Shown one piece after another: positions 36,105 through 44,540 of a DNA stretch of 64,000 nt; positions within the stretch are counted from its first letter, which is position 1, and the number at the start of each line of letters is the position of its first letter. A model generated the notes under the pieces. It was not told the DNA's origin, did not search any database, and saw only the letters and a program-made list of their open reading frames with translations. The position numbers were made by a program, and so were the translations under genes. The DNA comes from Salinimicrobium sp035607535. GTDB taxonomy: Bacteria > Bacteroidota > Bacteroidia > Flavobacteriales > Flavobacteriaceae. The stretch covers positions 310,001 to 374,000 of the forward strand of contig NZ_JAYDZX010000002.1 in NCBI RefSeq assembly GCF_035607535.1, written 5' to 3'.

Positions 36105-37143
36105 AGGCGTTAATTTTGAGGCCTTTGTTGGAGGAGTTTCTAATGATGAGTTCGGGATCCAGCACGACCTTCTTTTCTATTGTAAGTTTCTCGGTACTGT
36201 CTACCTGCTCCAGGAAGACTTGCGCAGCTATTTTCCCCATTCTTAGCGGAGTCTGATCTACAGAAGTAATAGGCAGCTCCATGTATTTGGTGAATGGCTC
36301 ATTACTAAAACCCGAAATACAGAAATCCTCCGGAATTTTCACTCCTATTTTCTTTAGTTCCTGTATGGCGCCCAGGGCTGTGTAGTCACTGGCAGAAAAA
36401 ACGGCATCGGGCTTTGGTTCCAGTTCCCACAATTCCCTTGCAGCTGCAGCCCCCGCCTCAATACTGCTGAGAGTGGTAAGGATGTAGTTGGGGTTAACCT
36501 TTAAACCATTATCTTCAAGGGCGCTAATATAGCCGTCGTGCCGGTTCTTATAGATCTCCAGGTTAAGATCTCCCGAAAAGTGTGCGATCCTTTTACATCC
36601 CTGAGAAATGAGATGTTCAGTAGCAAGATAGCCTGCTTTAAAGTCATCAATGACTACAGAACTTACTCCGGGAATATCGAGTTTCCTGTCAAAAAAGACG
36701 AGGGATTTTCCCTCTTTTAAGACCTTTCTAAAATGCTCTGTTTTGTTTGTTGTTTTTGAGATGGACATAAAGATCCCATCCACCTGAGTGTCTAAAAGGG
36801 TAGTTATCTGCTCAACTTCGGTACTCATTTGCTCGTGAGTCTGGCAAATGATCACGTGATAACCATGGGGACCGAGTTCCTCTTCAATTCCCCTGATGAT
36901 GGAAGAGAAGAAGTTGCGGTTGATGTAAGGGACTATAATACCCACATTCTTGCTTTTGCCACTCTTTAAGGCTTGTGCAAGGCGGTTTTGCTTGTAATTC
37001 ATTTCCTTTGCCGCGGCAAAGACCAACTCCCGTGTTTTCGAACTTATCTTAGGGTTGTTGTTAAGGGCTCTCGACACTGTAGCCGCACTGATATTCAATT
37101 TCTTTGAAATATCGTAAATGGTGGTGTTTCCTTTTTTGGTCAT
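36103..37143 (-). CDS. LacI-family transcriptional regulator of the pectin regulon
   Basis: The 346-residue product has an N-terminal LacI helix-turn-helix (TIYDISKKLNISAATVSRAL), the hinge-helix region NRLAQALKSGKSKNVGIIVP, and a periplasmic-binding-protein-like effector domain (LLDTQVDGIFMSIS, FFDRKLDIPGVSSVVIDD, DAVFSASDYTALGAIQEL, ITSVDQTPLRMGKIAAQ). The ATG at 37143 places the HTH nine residues in, as usual for LacI proteins; an upstream GTG at 37209 would add 22 unlikely residues. It sits between uxaA and the divergent GH28 gene, whose promoter has a predicted operator. It probably represses the pectin genes until an intermediate such as KDG or a uronate appears; the effector is inference. 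Confidence 0.92.
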   Translation of the reverse strand: MTKKGNTTIYDISKKLNISAATVSRALNNNPKISSKTRELVFAAAKEMNYKQNRLAQALKSGKSKNVGIIVPYINRNFFSSIIRGIEEELGPHGYHVIICQTHEQMSTEVEQITTLLDTQVDGIFMSISKTTNKTEHFRKVLKEGKSLVFFDRKLDIPGVSSVVIDDFKAGYLATEHLISQGCKRIAHFSGDLNLEIYKNRHDGYISALEDNGLKVNPNYILTTLSSIEAGAAAARELWELEPKPDAVFSASDYTALGAIQELKKIGVKIPEDFCISGFSNEPFTKYMELPITSVDQTPLRMGKIAAQVFLEQVDSTEKLTIEKKVVLDPELIIRNSSNKGLKINA

Positions 37144-37312
37144 CAGGTTTTTGTGAAGGTATGCAACTTGTTGCACTACAAATGTATCAAAATTTGGTAT
37201 TTTTTGCACTGGTTTATTTTTAAAATGCCACCTATACCTGCTGATATTTAAATGATGCTCTTGAAAACCCCGGTTTTATTGCAGAATTTTTGGAAATATT
37301 GACCGCAGATTT

Positions 37313-37359
37313 TTTGCCTATTACATAGAAAAAATGGTATTTTAGTGCAATCGATTACA
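37313..37359 (+). promoter_or_regulatory. Promoter and LacI-family operator of the GH28/CE8 operon
   Basis: TTTG at 37313-37316, a 21-nt spacer and the near-match TATTTTAG at 37338-37345 form the promoter. TGCAATCGATTACA (37346-37359) follows without a gap, as at susC and kduI. The site lies between the divergent lacI-type gene and the GH28 gene, so it could also control the regulator itself. Confidence 0.7.
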
Positions 37360-37432
37360 ACTTAGGCAGTGATCTGCTGCTCTTTCTATTTAGAATTCTA
37401 AAGGATTGATATAAATCAAAAATAATTTCATA

Positions 37433-38890
37433 ATGACCAAATTCTTAAAACCTCTTCATATTCTAATGTTTATTGTTCTTGTAACATCCTGCAAGAACGT
37501 GGAGAAGGAGGAAACTTCTACTTTGGGGGAAATAGCTTCAGAAGAAAATCTGGCGCTGGATTTCAGTGACCCCTGGAAACGGGCCGATGAGATCGTTGAG
37601 AATATAACTGTTCCAGAATTTCAGGATAAGGTATTTAATATCATGGATTACGGCGCTTCAGCAAATGGAGAGGTCAGTAGTTCAGCTGCTTTTGCAAAAG
37701 CCATTGAAGCCTGTGCTCAGGCAGGTGGAGGGAAGGTTCTCGTGCCGGCAGGAGTATATCTCACCGGGCCAATTCACTTAAAGAGCAATGTAAATCTCCA
37801 TCTTGAAGAGGGAGCCGAAGTGAAATTCTCCACCAATCAACAGGATTATTTGCCGGTAGTACACACTTCTTTTGAAGGAATGGAGCTTATGAATTATTCT
37901 CCTCTAATTTACGCCTACAAGCAGAAGAATATAGCGGTAACAGGAAAAGGTACCTTTAACGGGCAGGCGGGGAATGACAACTGGTGGCCGTGGAAAGGAA
38001 ATGAGGATTATGGTTACAGGGAAGGTGAGGTTAGCCAGCTGGACGAGCACAATCTCCCCCGCCTTAATGAAATGGTTGAAAAAGGAACTCCGGTTGCTGA
38101 AAGGATTTTCGGGGAAGGACACCAGTTCCGTCCAACATTCTTTCAGCCTTTTGAATGTGAGAATGTACTTATCGAAGGGGTTACCTTTATCGATGCTCCG
38201 TTCTGGGTGATACATCCGGTGAAATCCAATAGTGTAACGGTTAAGGATGTGAGCGTAATAAGTCATGGCCCTAACAATGATGGTTGTAATCCTGAATACA
38301 GCAAAAACGTTCATATTACAGGATGTACGTTTGATACCGGTGATGACTGTATAGCTATTAAATCGGGGAGAGACAACGACGGAAGACGTGTTGGCATTAG
38401 CAGTGAGAATATTGTAGTGGAGAACTGCGTTATGAAAGACGGGCATGGCGGAGTAGTTATGGGAAGTGAGATTTCCGGCGGAGTGAGAAACGTCTTTGTC
38501 CGTAACAACACCATGAGCAGCCCTAATCTTGATCGCGCCATTAGGATCAAGACCAATACCAGGCGGGGAGGCGTTATCGAGAACATTTTTGTTAAGGACC
38601 TTAAAGTGGGACAGGTAAAGGAAGCCGTACTTAAGATCAACACCCACTACGGAATTTATGCCAACCAGGAAGGCGAGCATATTCCAATTATAAGAAATAT
38701 CCTGCTTGAAAATGTGCAGGTCGAAAACGGCGGTGAGTACGGTCTCTTGATAAAAGGAAGGGAAGAAGCGCCGGTGAGCAATGTGAAACTGAAGGATGTA
38801 GTTATCAAGAAGACCGAAATTCCTATGGAGATCGAAAACTGCGAACCCATTATTTTCGTCAATACCACAATAAATGGTAAACAGTATTAG
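37433..38890 (+). CDS. GH28 polygalacturonase-like hydrolase (second copy, lipoprotein)
   Basis: This 485-residue GH28 enzyme has a lipoprotein signal (VTSC, Cys 20). Beta-helix and catalytic motifs are PNNDGCNPEYSKN (NxDG type), TGDDCIAIKSGRDNDGRR, DGHGGVVMGSEISGG and IRIKTNTRRGG. The NNDG motif and the ENC/CNPE elements resemble exo-acting bacterial GH28 proteins, though mode of action is uncertain. It leads the second degradative operon (37433-44404) behind its own operator. The next gene starts 51 bp downstream. Confidence 0.94.
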   Translation: MTKFLKPLHILMFIVLVTSCKNVEKEETSTLGEIASEENLALDFSDPWKRADEIVENITVPEFQDKVFNIMDYGASANGEVSSSAAFAKAIEACAQAGGGKVLVPAGVYLTGPIHLKSNVNLHLEEGAEVKFSTNQQDYLPVVHTSFEGMELMNYSPLIYAYKQKNIAVTGKGTFNGQAGNDNWWPWKGNEDYGYREGEVSQLDEHNLPRLNEMVEKGTPVAERIFGEGHQFRPTFFQPFECENVLIEGVTFIDAPFWVIHPVKSNSVTVKDVSVISHGPNNDGCNPEYSKNVHITGCTFDTGDDCIAIKSGRDNDGRRVGISSENIVVENCVMKDGHGGVVMGSEISGGVRNVFVRNNTMSSPNLDRAIRIKTNTRRGGVIENIFVKDLKVGQVKEAVLKINTHYGIYANQEGEHIPIIRNILLENVQVENGGEYGLLIKGREEAPVSNVKLKDVVIKKTEIPMEIENCEPIIFVNTTINGKQY

Positions 38891-38941
38891 AAATGAATCT
38901 GCAGCAGGTTCAGCTTTGGTTTCTTACATCAGTTGAAAAAT

Positions 38942-40843
38942 ATGAACTCCCTAAAATGCCTTTTTTCGATTCTCTTATTTTTCTGGCTCTGCCCTCTTTC
39001 GGTGGCGCAGAAGAATGAGGTGAGGCCGTATAGTATTAGCACCACGTATGAGAAGCTGAAAAAGGATTATCCTTTTATCCGGCCTGTTGAATCTCAACTG
39101 TCGGAAAGAATTGTGGCACGGGAGAATATTGTTTATAAAAGCACTGCTGAAAAAGAGCTTACAGCAGATGTCTTTCTTCCTAAGGCTGAAAAAGGGGAAA
39201 AGTTCCCTGTCGTTTTGTTAGTCCATGGCGGCGGATGGCTCACCGGAAGCAAGGAAAACCTGCATCCCCTGGCTCAAAAACTCGCTGCTGAAGGTTGTGT
39301 GGCTGTAACCGCGGCATATCGCCTGGGGACCGAGGCTGTTTATCCTGCAGCGGTAATTGATCTTAAAGATGCTGTGAAATGGATAAAAGAGAATGCAGAT
39401 AAATACCACATAGATCCTGCAAAAATTGCTGTTTTAGGAGCTTCGGCAGGAGCGCAGCTGGCAACCTTAGTTGGAGTCACCCCACAGTCTCAACTCTTTA
39501 AAGGTGAGCATCAGGATCTTTCAGATGAGGTGCAGGCGATAGTAAATATCGACGGCATTGTCTCCTTTATTCATCCCGATGCCGAAGAAGGCTGGATGGC
39601 TGCAACCTGGCTGGGTGGTTCAAAAGCAGACAAGTTTAAAACCTGGAAAGAAGCTTCACCTCTGGAGTATGTTGATGGTGATACACCTCCAACGCTCTTC
39701 ATCAATAGTTCTTACCCAAGGTTTCATGCCGGGCGGGATGAGATGGTAGAGCTGCTTGACAGGTATGAGATATATAACGAAGTACATACCATAGACAAAA
39801 CTCCTCATGCCTTCTGGCTGGTTCATCCCTGGTTTGATGAAACGGTGAGACTGACGACAAATTTTCTTGACAGGATCTTTAAGAATTCCTCTTCAGCCAG
39901 GGAGCGATACCGGGAGATTACGGTTGGAAAAGACGGAAAAGCAGATTTCAGCAGTATCCAGGAGGCTGTAAATTCTACCCGCGATCTTGGTCCGGGGGAA
40001 GTGGTGATCAGCATACAATCTGGCACCTACAATGAAAAGCTGGAAATCCCTTCCTGGAAACGGCAGCTCACTCTCATTGGGGAAGACAGAAAAAATACGA
40101 TCATCACCAATAATGATTTTTCCGGAAAGATAGATTCGCTGACAGGAAAGGAGATGTCGACTTTCACTTCCTATACTGTTTTAGTGCGGGGGAATGATAT
40201 AAAAATTGAAAATCTCTCTATCCGGAACACCTCCTGCGGCGAGGGCCAGGCTGTGGCTTTGCACGTAGAAGGGGATAGGTTTGTCATCAAAGATTCCAAT
40301 ATTCTGGGATGCCAGGACACGCTCTACACAGCAACAGAAGGCAGCAGGCAGTTGTACTTAAACTGCTATATTGAAGGAACCACGGATTTTATTTTTGGAG
40401 AAGCCACGGCTGTTTTTAAAGACTGTACCATTAAGAGCCTTAAGGACTCGTTTGTGACAGCCGCGGCCACGCCGCAAAATCAGGAATTCGGGTATGTATT
40501 CCTTAACTGTAAATTTATAGCTGCTGCAGGTGTGAATGAGGTCTATCTGGGCAGGCCCTGGAGACCTTATGCCAAGACAGTCTTTATTAATTCTCACCTG
40601 GGAAAACATATTCTCCCTGCAGGCTGGGATCCCTGGCACGGGGACAGGATGTTCCCAAATAAAGAAAGAACTGCATTTTATGCGGAATACAACAGCACCG
40701 GCCCCGGAGCTTCTCCGGAAACCCGGATTCAATGGTCGCATCAGTTAACTGCAGAGGAAGCTGACAGATATAATATTAAAAATATCTTCAGCAAAGAAGC
40801 AGATTGGTACTGGGCTTCAAAAGCCATGAATCAAAACAATTGA
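38942..40843 (+). CDS. Secreted fusion: alpha/beta-hydrolase esterase plus CE8 pectin methylesterase
   Basis: The ATG at 38942 starts a standard signal peptide; a TTG three codons earlier is less likely. The mature protein, out of 633 residues, joins two esterases. Residues about 45-310 are an alpha/beta hydrolase with oxyanion motif HGGG (95-98), nucleophile elbow GASAG (Ser 168) and catalytic His 289 (TPHAFW). Residues about 322-630 are CE8, with GQAVALH (Q436), QDTLY (D459), GTTDFIFG (D482) and LGRPWRPY (R538), so both active sites look intact. The first domain resembles carbohydrate acetyl- or feruloyl-esterases and may deacetylate pectin while CE8 removes methyl groups. That substrate is inference. 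Confidence 0.9.
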   Translation: MNSLKCLFSILLFFWLCPLSVAQKNEVRPYSISTTYEKLKKDYPFIRPVESQLSERIVARENIVYKSTAEKELTADVFLPKAEKGEKFPVVLLVHGGGWLTGSKENLHPLAQKLAAEGCVAVTAAYRLGTEAVYPAAVIDLKDAVKWIKENADKYHIDPAKIAVLGASAGAQLATLVGVTPQSQLFKGEHQDLSDEVQAIVNIDGIVSFIHPDAEEGWMAATWLGGSKADKFKTWKEASPLEYVDGDTPPTLFINSSYPRFHAGRDEMVELLDRYEIYNEVHTIDKTPHAFWLVHPWFDETVRLTTNFLDRIFKNSSSARERYREITVGKDGKADFSSIQEAVNSTRDLGPGEVVISIQSGTYNEKLEIPSWKRQLTLIGEDRKNTIITNNDFSGKIDSLTGKEMSTFTSYTVLVRGNDIKIENLSIRNTSCGEGQAVALHVEGDRFVIKDSNILGCQDTLYTATEGSRQLYLNCYIEGTTDFIFGEATAVFKDCTIKSLKDSFVTAAATPQNQEFGYVFLNCKFIAAAGVNEVYLGRPWRPYAKTVFINSHLGKHILPAGWDPWHGDRMFPNKERTAFYAEYNSTGPGASPETRIQWSHQLTAEEADRYNIKNIFSKEADWYWASKAMNQNN

Positions 40844-40875
40844 TGCCTCTGAATCATCGAAATACCTTCTTAAAA

Positions 40876-42690
40876 ATGAAAAATCTACTTCTGTTTCTCA
40901 TCCTTATTTGTTCAGTAACAGTAATGGCGCAGGAACGACCAACGCTATACCTCATCGGCGACTCTACAATGTCAAAAAAAAAGGATCCCGATAAGAATCC
41001 GGAGCATGGATGGGGACAGGTGCTTCCGGAGTTGATGTCTTCAGAAATAAATATTCAGAATCACGCAGTAAACGGCCGAAGCACCAGAAGTTTTATTGCT
41101 GAAGGCCGGTGGGAAAAGGTGAAAGAACAATTGAAGCCGGGGGATTTTGTGTTCATCCAGTTTGGACATAATGACCAAAAAGTGAACGATCCTGCGAGGT
41201 ACACTAATCCTTTTACTCAGTACCGAAGTAATCTTGAAAAATTTGTAAACGAAACCCGTGAGAAAGGGGCTACGCCTGTTTTGTTTAGCTCCATAGTGCG
41301 CCGCAATTTTAATGAAGCCGGAGTGCTGGTAGATACTCATGGGCAATATCCTCTTGTGGTAAGAATGTTGGCAAAAGATCTTGATGTGCCTTTTGTTGAT
41401 CTGCAGTTGTTGACCGAACAACTCGAGATCTCTTACGGACCTCAGGATTCCAAGCAACTGCATTTGCACCTGGAACCGGGAGAGGATCCTTATGAGCCAA
41501 GAGGAGTGACCGATGATACTCATCTTTCAAAAAAGGGTGCAAAGCTGGTGGCGAGCCTGGCACTTCAGGAGATTGCGAGACAGGATCTTCAATTAAAAAA
41601 TTATATTCTTCCGCAGGTCCTTTCAGAAAAGATCTTGAGAGAGGTACCTGTAGGGGAGGTAGAGTATTCAGAAAAAGTACCATGGAGAAAGGCTCTGGCG
41701 CAGGATGAGAATTGGTATGCAGGGAAAGAGGCCCGGCGGATTGCAGATAATGTATTGCTTTATCAACATCACAACGGCGGGTGGTACAAGAACAAGGATA
41801 TGTCTGTAGAGCTAAGTCCGCAGGAAAAGGAAGAACTAAAAAGGTTAAGTGCCGTAGACGCAGGTACTACCATAGATAACGGAGCAACTCATACCCAGCT
41901 GCGCTACCTGGCAAGGGTTTATAAGGCGACGGGAAAAGAGGCTTATAAAAAGGCATTTTTGAAAGGTGTTGATTTTTTGTTTGAAGCTCAATATCCCAAT
42001 GGGGGCTGGTCCCAATTTTACCCGATAAGGAAAGGATATTACGAGCACATCACCTATAACGACGGGGCAATGATAGGAGTGATGAGGTTATTGCGGGATA
42101 TTGCTCAAAATAAAGAGCCATATTCTTTTGTGGATGCAAAAAGGAAACGAAAAGCAGCACAAGCTATCGAAAAAGGCCTGGAGATCATTCTTGCTACCCA
42201 GGTGAAAGTTGACGGCAAACTCACTGCCTGGGGTGCACAACATGATAAAGAAACCCTTCAGCCGGCCAAGGCAAGAGCTTATGAGCTGGCTTCCCTCAGC
42301 GGAAAGGAAAGTGCGGAGATCGTACGCTATCTAATGGAGATCGAGAATCCTTCCGAAGAGGTTAAAAAGGCCGTTCAAAGTGCCATGCAATGGTTCGATG
42401 AGGCCAAGGTGATGGGGAAAAGAGTGGAATGGATAAAAGGAGAGCACCTGCCCGAGGGCCGGGATCGTGTGCTAATCGAAGATCCTGACGGAGGACCGCT
42501 TTGGGGCCGCTTTACAGAGATTGGTACCAACAGGCCTATGTTCATAGGTCGTGACGGAGTGGTGAAATACAAACTTGAGGAAATAGAGCACGAGCGGCGC
42601 ACCAACTACAGCTATATCGACAATTATGCTGAAGATCTCCTGAAGGAAAAATATCCTGCATGGCAACGAAAACATACCTCCCAAAAATGA
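40876..42690 (+). CDS. Secreted fusion: CE12 acetylesterase plus PL10 pectate lyase
   Basis: The 604-residue protein has a signal peptide (VMAQ end) and two domains. CE12 occupies about 21-250: GDSTMSKK (Ser 30), NGRSTRSF, FGHND (96-100), DDTH (213-216). PL10 occupies about 270-600, with the (alpha/alpha)-toroid pattern HNGGWYKNKD, TTIDNGATHTQLRYLARV, YPNGGWSQFYP, ITYNDGAMIGVMRLL, RAYELASLS and RFTEIGTNRPMFIGRDG, the last containing the arginine-rich catalytic region. It would deacetylate and then cleave homogalacturonan. A start at 40843, overlapping the previous stop as TGATG, is an alternative that lengthens the signal peptide by 11 residues. The cupin gene overlaps its stop. Confidence 0.92.
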   Translation: MKNLLLFLILICSVTVMAQERPTLYLIGDSTMSKKKDPDKNPEHGWGQVLPELMSSEINIQNHAVNGRSTRSFIAEGRWEKVKEQLKPGDFVFIQFGHNDQKVNDPARYTNPFTQYRSNLEKFVNETREKGATPVLFSSIVRRNFNEAGVLVDTHGQYPLVVRMLAKDLDVPFVDLQLLTEQLEISYGPQDSKQLHLHLEPGEDPYEPRGVTDDTHLSKKGAKLVASLALQEIARQDLQLKNYILPQVLSEKILREVPVGEVEYSEKVPWRKALAQDENWYAGKEARRIADNVLLYQHHNGGWYKNKDMSVELSPQEKEELKRLSAVDAGTTIDNGATHTQLRYLARVYKATGKEAYKKAFLKGVDFLFEAQYPNGGWSQFYPIRKGYYEHITYNDGAMIGVMRLLRDIAQNKEPYSFVDAKRKRKAAQAIEKGLEIILATQVKVDGKLTAWGAQHDKETLQPAKARAYELASLSGKESAEIVRYLMEIENPSEEVKKAVQSAMQWFDEAKVMGKRVEWIKGEHLPEGRDRVLIEDPDGGPLWGRFTEIGTNRPMFIGRDGVVKYKLEEIEHERRTNYSYIDNYAEDLLKEKYPAWQRKHTSQK

Positions 42691-43034
42691 TAAATTCCAA
42701 CAACTTTTTTAAAGAAACTGAAGCAGAATGGGAACCTGCGGGAGAAGGGATCTCCCGGCAAATTACCGGTTATAATACGCAGTTGATGCTGGTAAAGGTG
42801 AAATTCGAAAAAGGTGCGGTGGGTTATGCGCACGAACATTTCCATTCCCAGGGAACTGTAGTGGCTTCGGGAAAGTTCAAGATCACGATTAACGGCAAAG
42901 CTGAAATTCTGGAAGCGGGCGACGGATTTTTCGTTCCGCCCAATGCCAGGCACGGTGCCAAATGTATTGAAGCGGGAATGTTAATAGATGTGTTTAGCCC
43001 TGTAAGGGAGGATTTTCTAAAATCAAGATTATGA
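42687..43034 (+). CDS. kdgF: KdgF-like cupin (unsaturated galacturonate to DKI conversion)
   Basis: This 115-residue single-domain cupin has metal-ligand pattern GYAHEHFHSQGTVVASGKF (His, His, then Gln/His) and a second motif FFVPPNARHGAKC with a His. It resembles KdgF, which speeds conversion of 4,5-unsaturated galacturonate to the open-chain 5-keto-4-deoxyuronate that KduI uses. The ATG at 42687 overlaps the previous stop as ATGA, and the gene's own stop overlaps the next ATG as ATGA (43031-43034). An upstream ATG at 42660 is inside the PL10 gene and less likely. Assignment rests on motif and context; small cupins are hard to name with certainty. Confidence 0.8.
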   Translation: MINSNNFFKETEAEWEPAGEGISRQITGYNTQLMLVKVKFEKGAVGYAHEHFHSQGTVVASGKFKITINGKAEILEAGDGFFVPPNARHGAKCIEAGMLIDVFSPVREDFLKSRL

Positions 43035-44404
43035 AAAAGCTATTGTTATTATGGGTAGTATTTTTGGGACTGAGTGCCCATGCCCAGTTATCTGAACCCG
43101 AAAGAAAGGCGGCAATTCAGGAGATCGTGGAAAGGATTCAGCTTCCGGAGATTCCGGATTATGCGGTTTCTGTAAAAAGGTTCGGAGCTAAAGGCGATTC
43201 AGTTTCAGATAATAAAAAGGCTTTTGATAAGGCCATGGCTCACCTGAAGAAAAGGAAAGGTGGAAGACTCATCGTTCCAAAGGGCATTTACACAGTAAAC
43301 GGTCCTATTCATTTCGTGAGCAATGTCGATCTACACCTACAGGAAGGTGCAAAGATAAGGTTTGGGGAAAACCCCAGGGATTACCCTCTGGTGCTTACCA
43401 GTTGGGAAGGAACCATGCTATATAACCATAGTCCGCTCATTTATGGGAATGAACTGGAAAATATTGCCATCACCGGAAAAGGCACCATTGACGGGGAAGG
43501 CGGTGGCGCCTGGGCCGCCTGGAAACAGCTGGAAGATAAGGATAAGCAATTGAGCAGGGACATGAACCATAAAGGAGTTCCTGTGGAGGAAAGGATCTTT
43601 GGAGAAGATCACTACCTTCGGCCGCAGTTAATACAGTTTGTGAACTCCAGGAATATTCTACTGGAGGATATTACCATAGAAGATTCCCCTTTTTGGTGTG
43701 TACATCTTCTCAAATCGCAAAGTGCCACTTTGCGCAGATTAAAGTTCGATGCTCATAACTTCAATAATGATGGTATAGATGCTGAGTATGCAAGGGATAT
43801 TTTAATTGAAGAAGTGAAGTTCGATAACGGGGATGATAACATTGCCATTAAAGCCGGAAGGGATCATGAAGGACGGGCAAATTCGGCTACTCCTTCAGAA
43901 AATATTGTGATTAGGAATAACCTTCTAAAAGGGCTGCACGGAGTGGTCATTGGCAGCGAAATGTCGGCCGGAGTTCAGAACGTGTATGTAGAAAACAACC
44001 ATGCCTGGGGTTACCTTAAAAGGGGAATTTACTTTAAGACCAATCCCGATAGGGGAGGGTATATCAGGAATATCTACATCAATGATATAGAGCTTCAAAA
44101 AGTAGAAGATTGCTTCTATATTACTGCCAATTATCACGGGGAAGGAGAAGGATTTAATTCCAAGATCTCAGATGTTTTTATCACCAACGTCACCTGTGAA
44201 GAGGCCACGGGAACCGCAGTGGTCATTCAGGGCTTTAAAGAAAGCAAGGTGGAGAATGTGAAACTGACCAACATTAAAGTGAACAAGACCAAAAATGCTA
44301 CTTCAATAACCAACACCAAAAATGTCATTTTTGATGAGGTTATTATCGGGGAAGAAGCCGGGGTGCCTACTTCGGTGTCAAAAGAAAAGCCGGAATTAGA
44401 TTAA
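43031..44404 (+). CDS. GH28 polygalacturonase-like hydrolase (third copy)
   Basis: The 457-residue secreted GH28 protein has a signal peptide ending AHAQ and motifs FNNDGIDAEYARD, NGDDNIAIKAGRDHEG, LHGVVIGSEMSAGV and IYFKTNPDRGG. Compared with the other two copies, the histidine motif reads KGLHGVVIG (LHG for GHGG). The catalytic aspartates (NDG, GDD) remain. The acidic pair plus NNDG suggest exo-polygalacturonase activity on short oligomers. It is coupled to kdgF through an ATGA overlap and ends the 37433-44404 operon. Confidence 0.93.
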   Translation: MKKLLLLWVVFLGLSAHAQLSEPERKAAIQEIVERIQLPEIPDYAVSVKRFGAKGDSVSDNKKAFDKAMAHLKKRKGGRLIVPKGIYTVNGPIHFVSNVDLHLQEGAKIRFGENPRDYPLVLTSWEGTMLYNHSPLIYGNELENIAITGKGTIDGEGGGAWAAWKQLEDKDKQLSRDMNHKGVPVEERIFGEDHYLRPQLIQFVNSRNILLEDITIEDSPFWCVHLLKSQSATLRRLKFDAHNFNNDGIDAEYARDILIEEVKFDNGDDNIAIKAGRDHEGRANSATPSENIVIRNNLLKGLHGVVIGSEMSAGVQNVYVENNHAWGYLKRGIYFKTNPDRGGYIRNIYINDIELQKVEDCFYITANYHGEGEGFNSKISDVFITNVTCEEATGTAVVIQGFKESKVENVKLTNIKVNKTKNATSITNTKNVIFDEVIIGEEAGVPTSVSKEKPELD

Positions 44405-44540
44405 GCTTCCGAACATTGTCTATCGGCTTGTTGACTATTGCAGCCTTGCGAAGCCTTGGCTTACTTAAATTTTAAAAGCTTCATTTTGGCAGATTATTAT
44501 CTTAAATTAGAGCTTGCTGAACCCTGAGAAAAACGATTCT

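Noticed and set aside
37904..38680. Long antisense frame (258 codons) opposite the second GH28 gene
   Set aside because: GH28 catalytic motifs on the plus strand are decisive, and the antisense product has no recognisable features.
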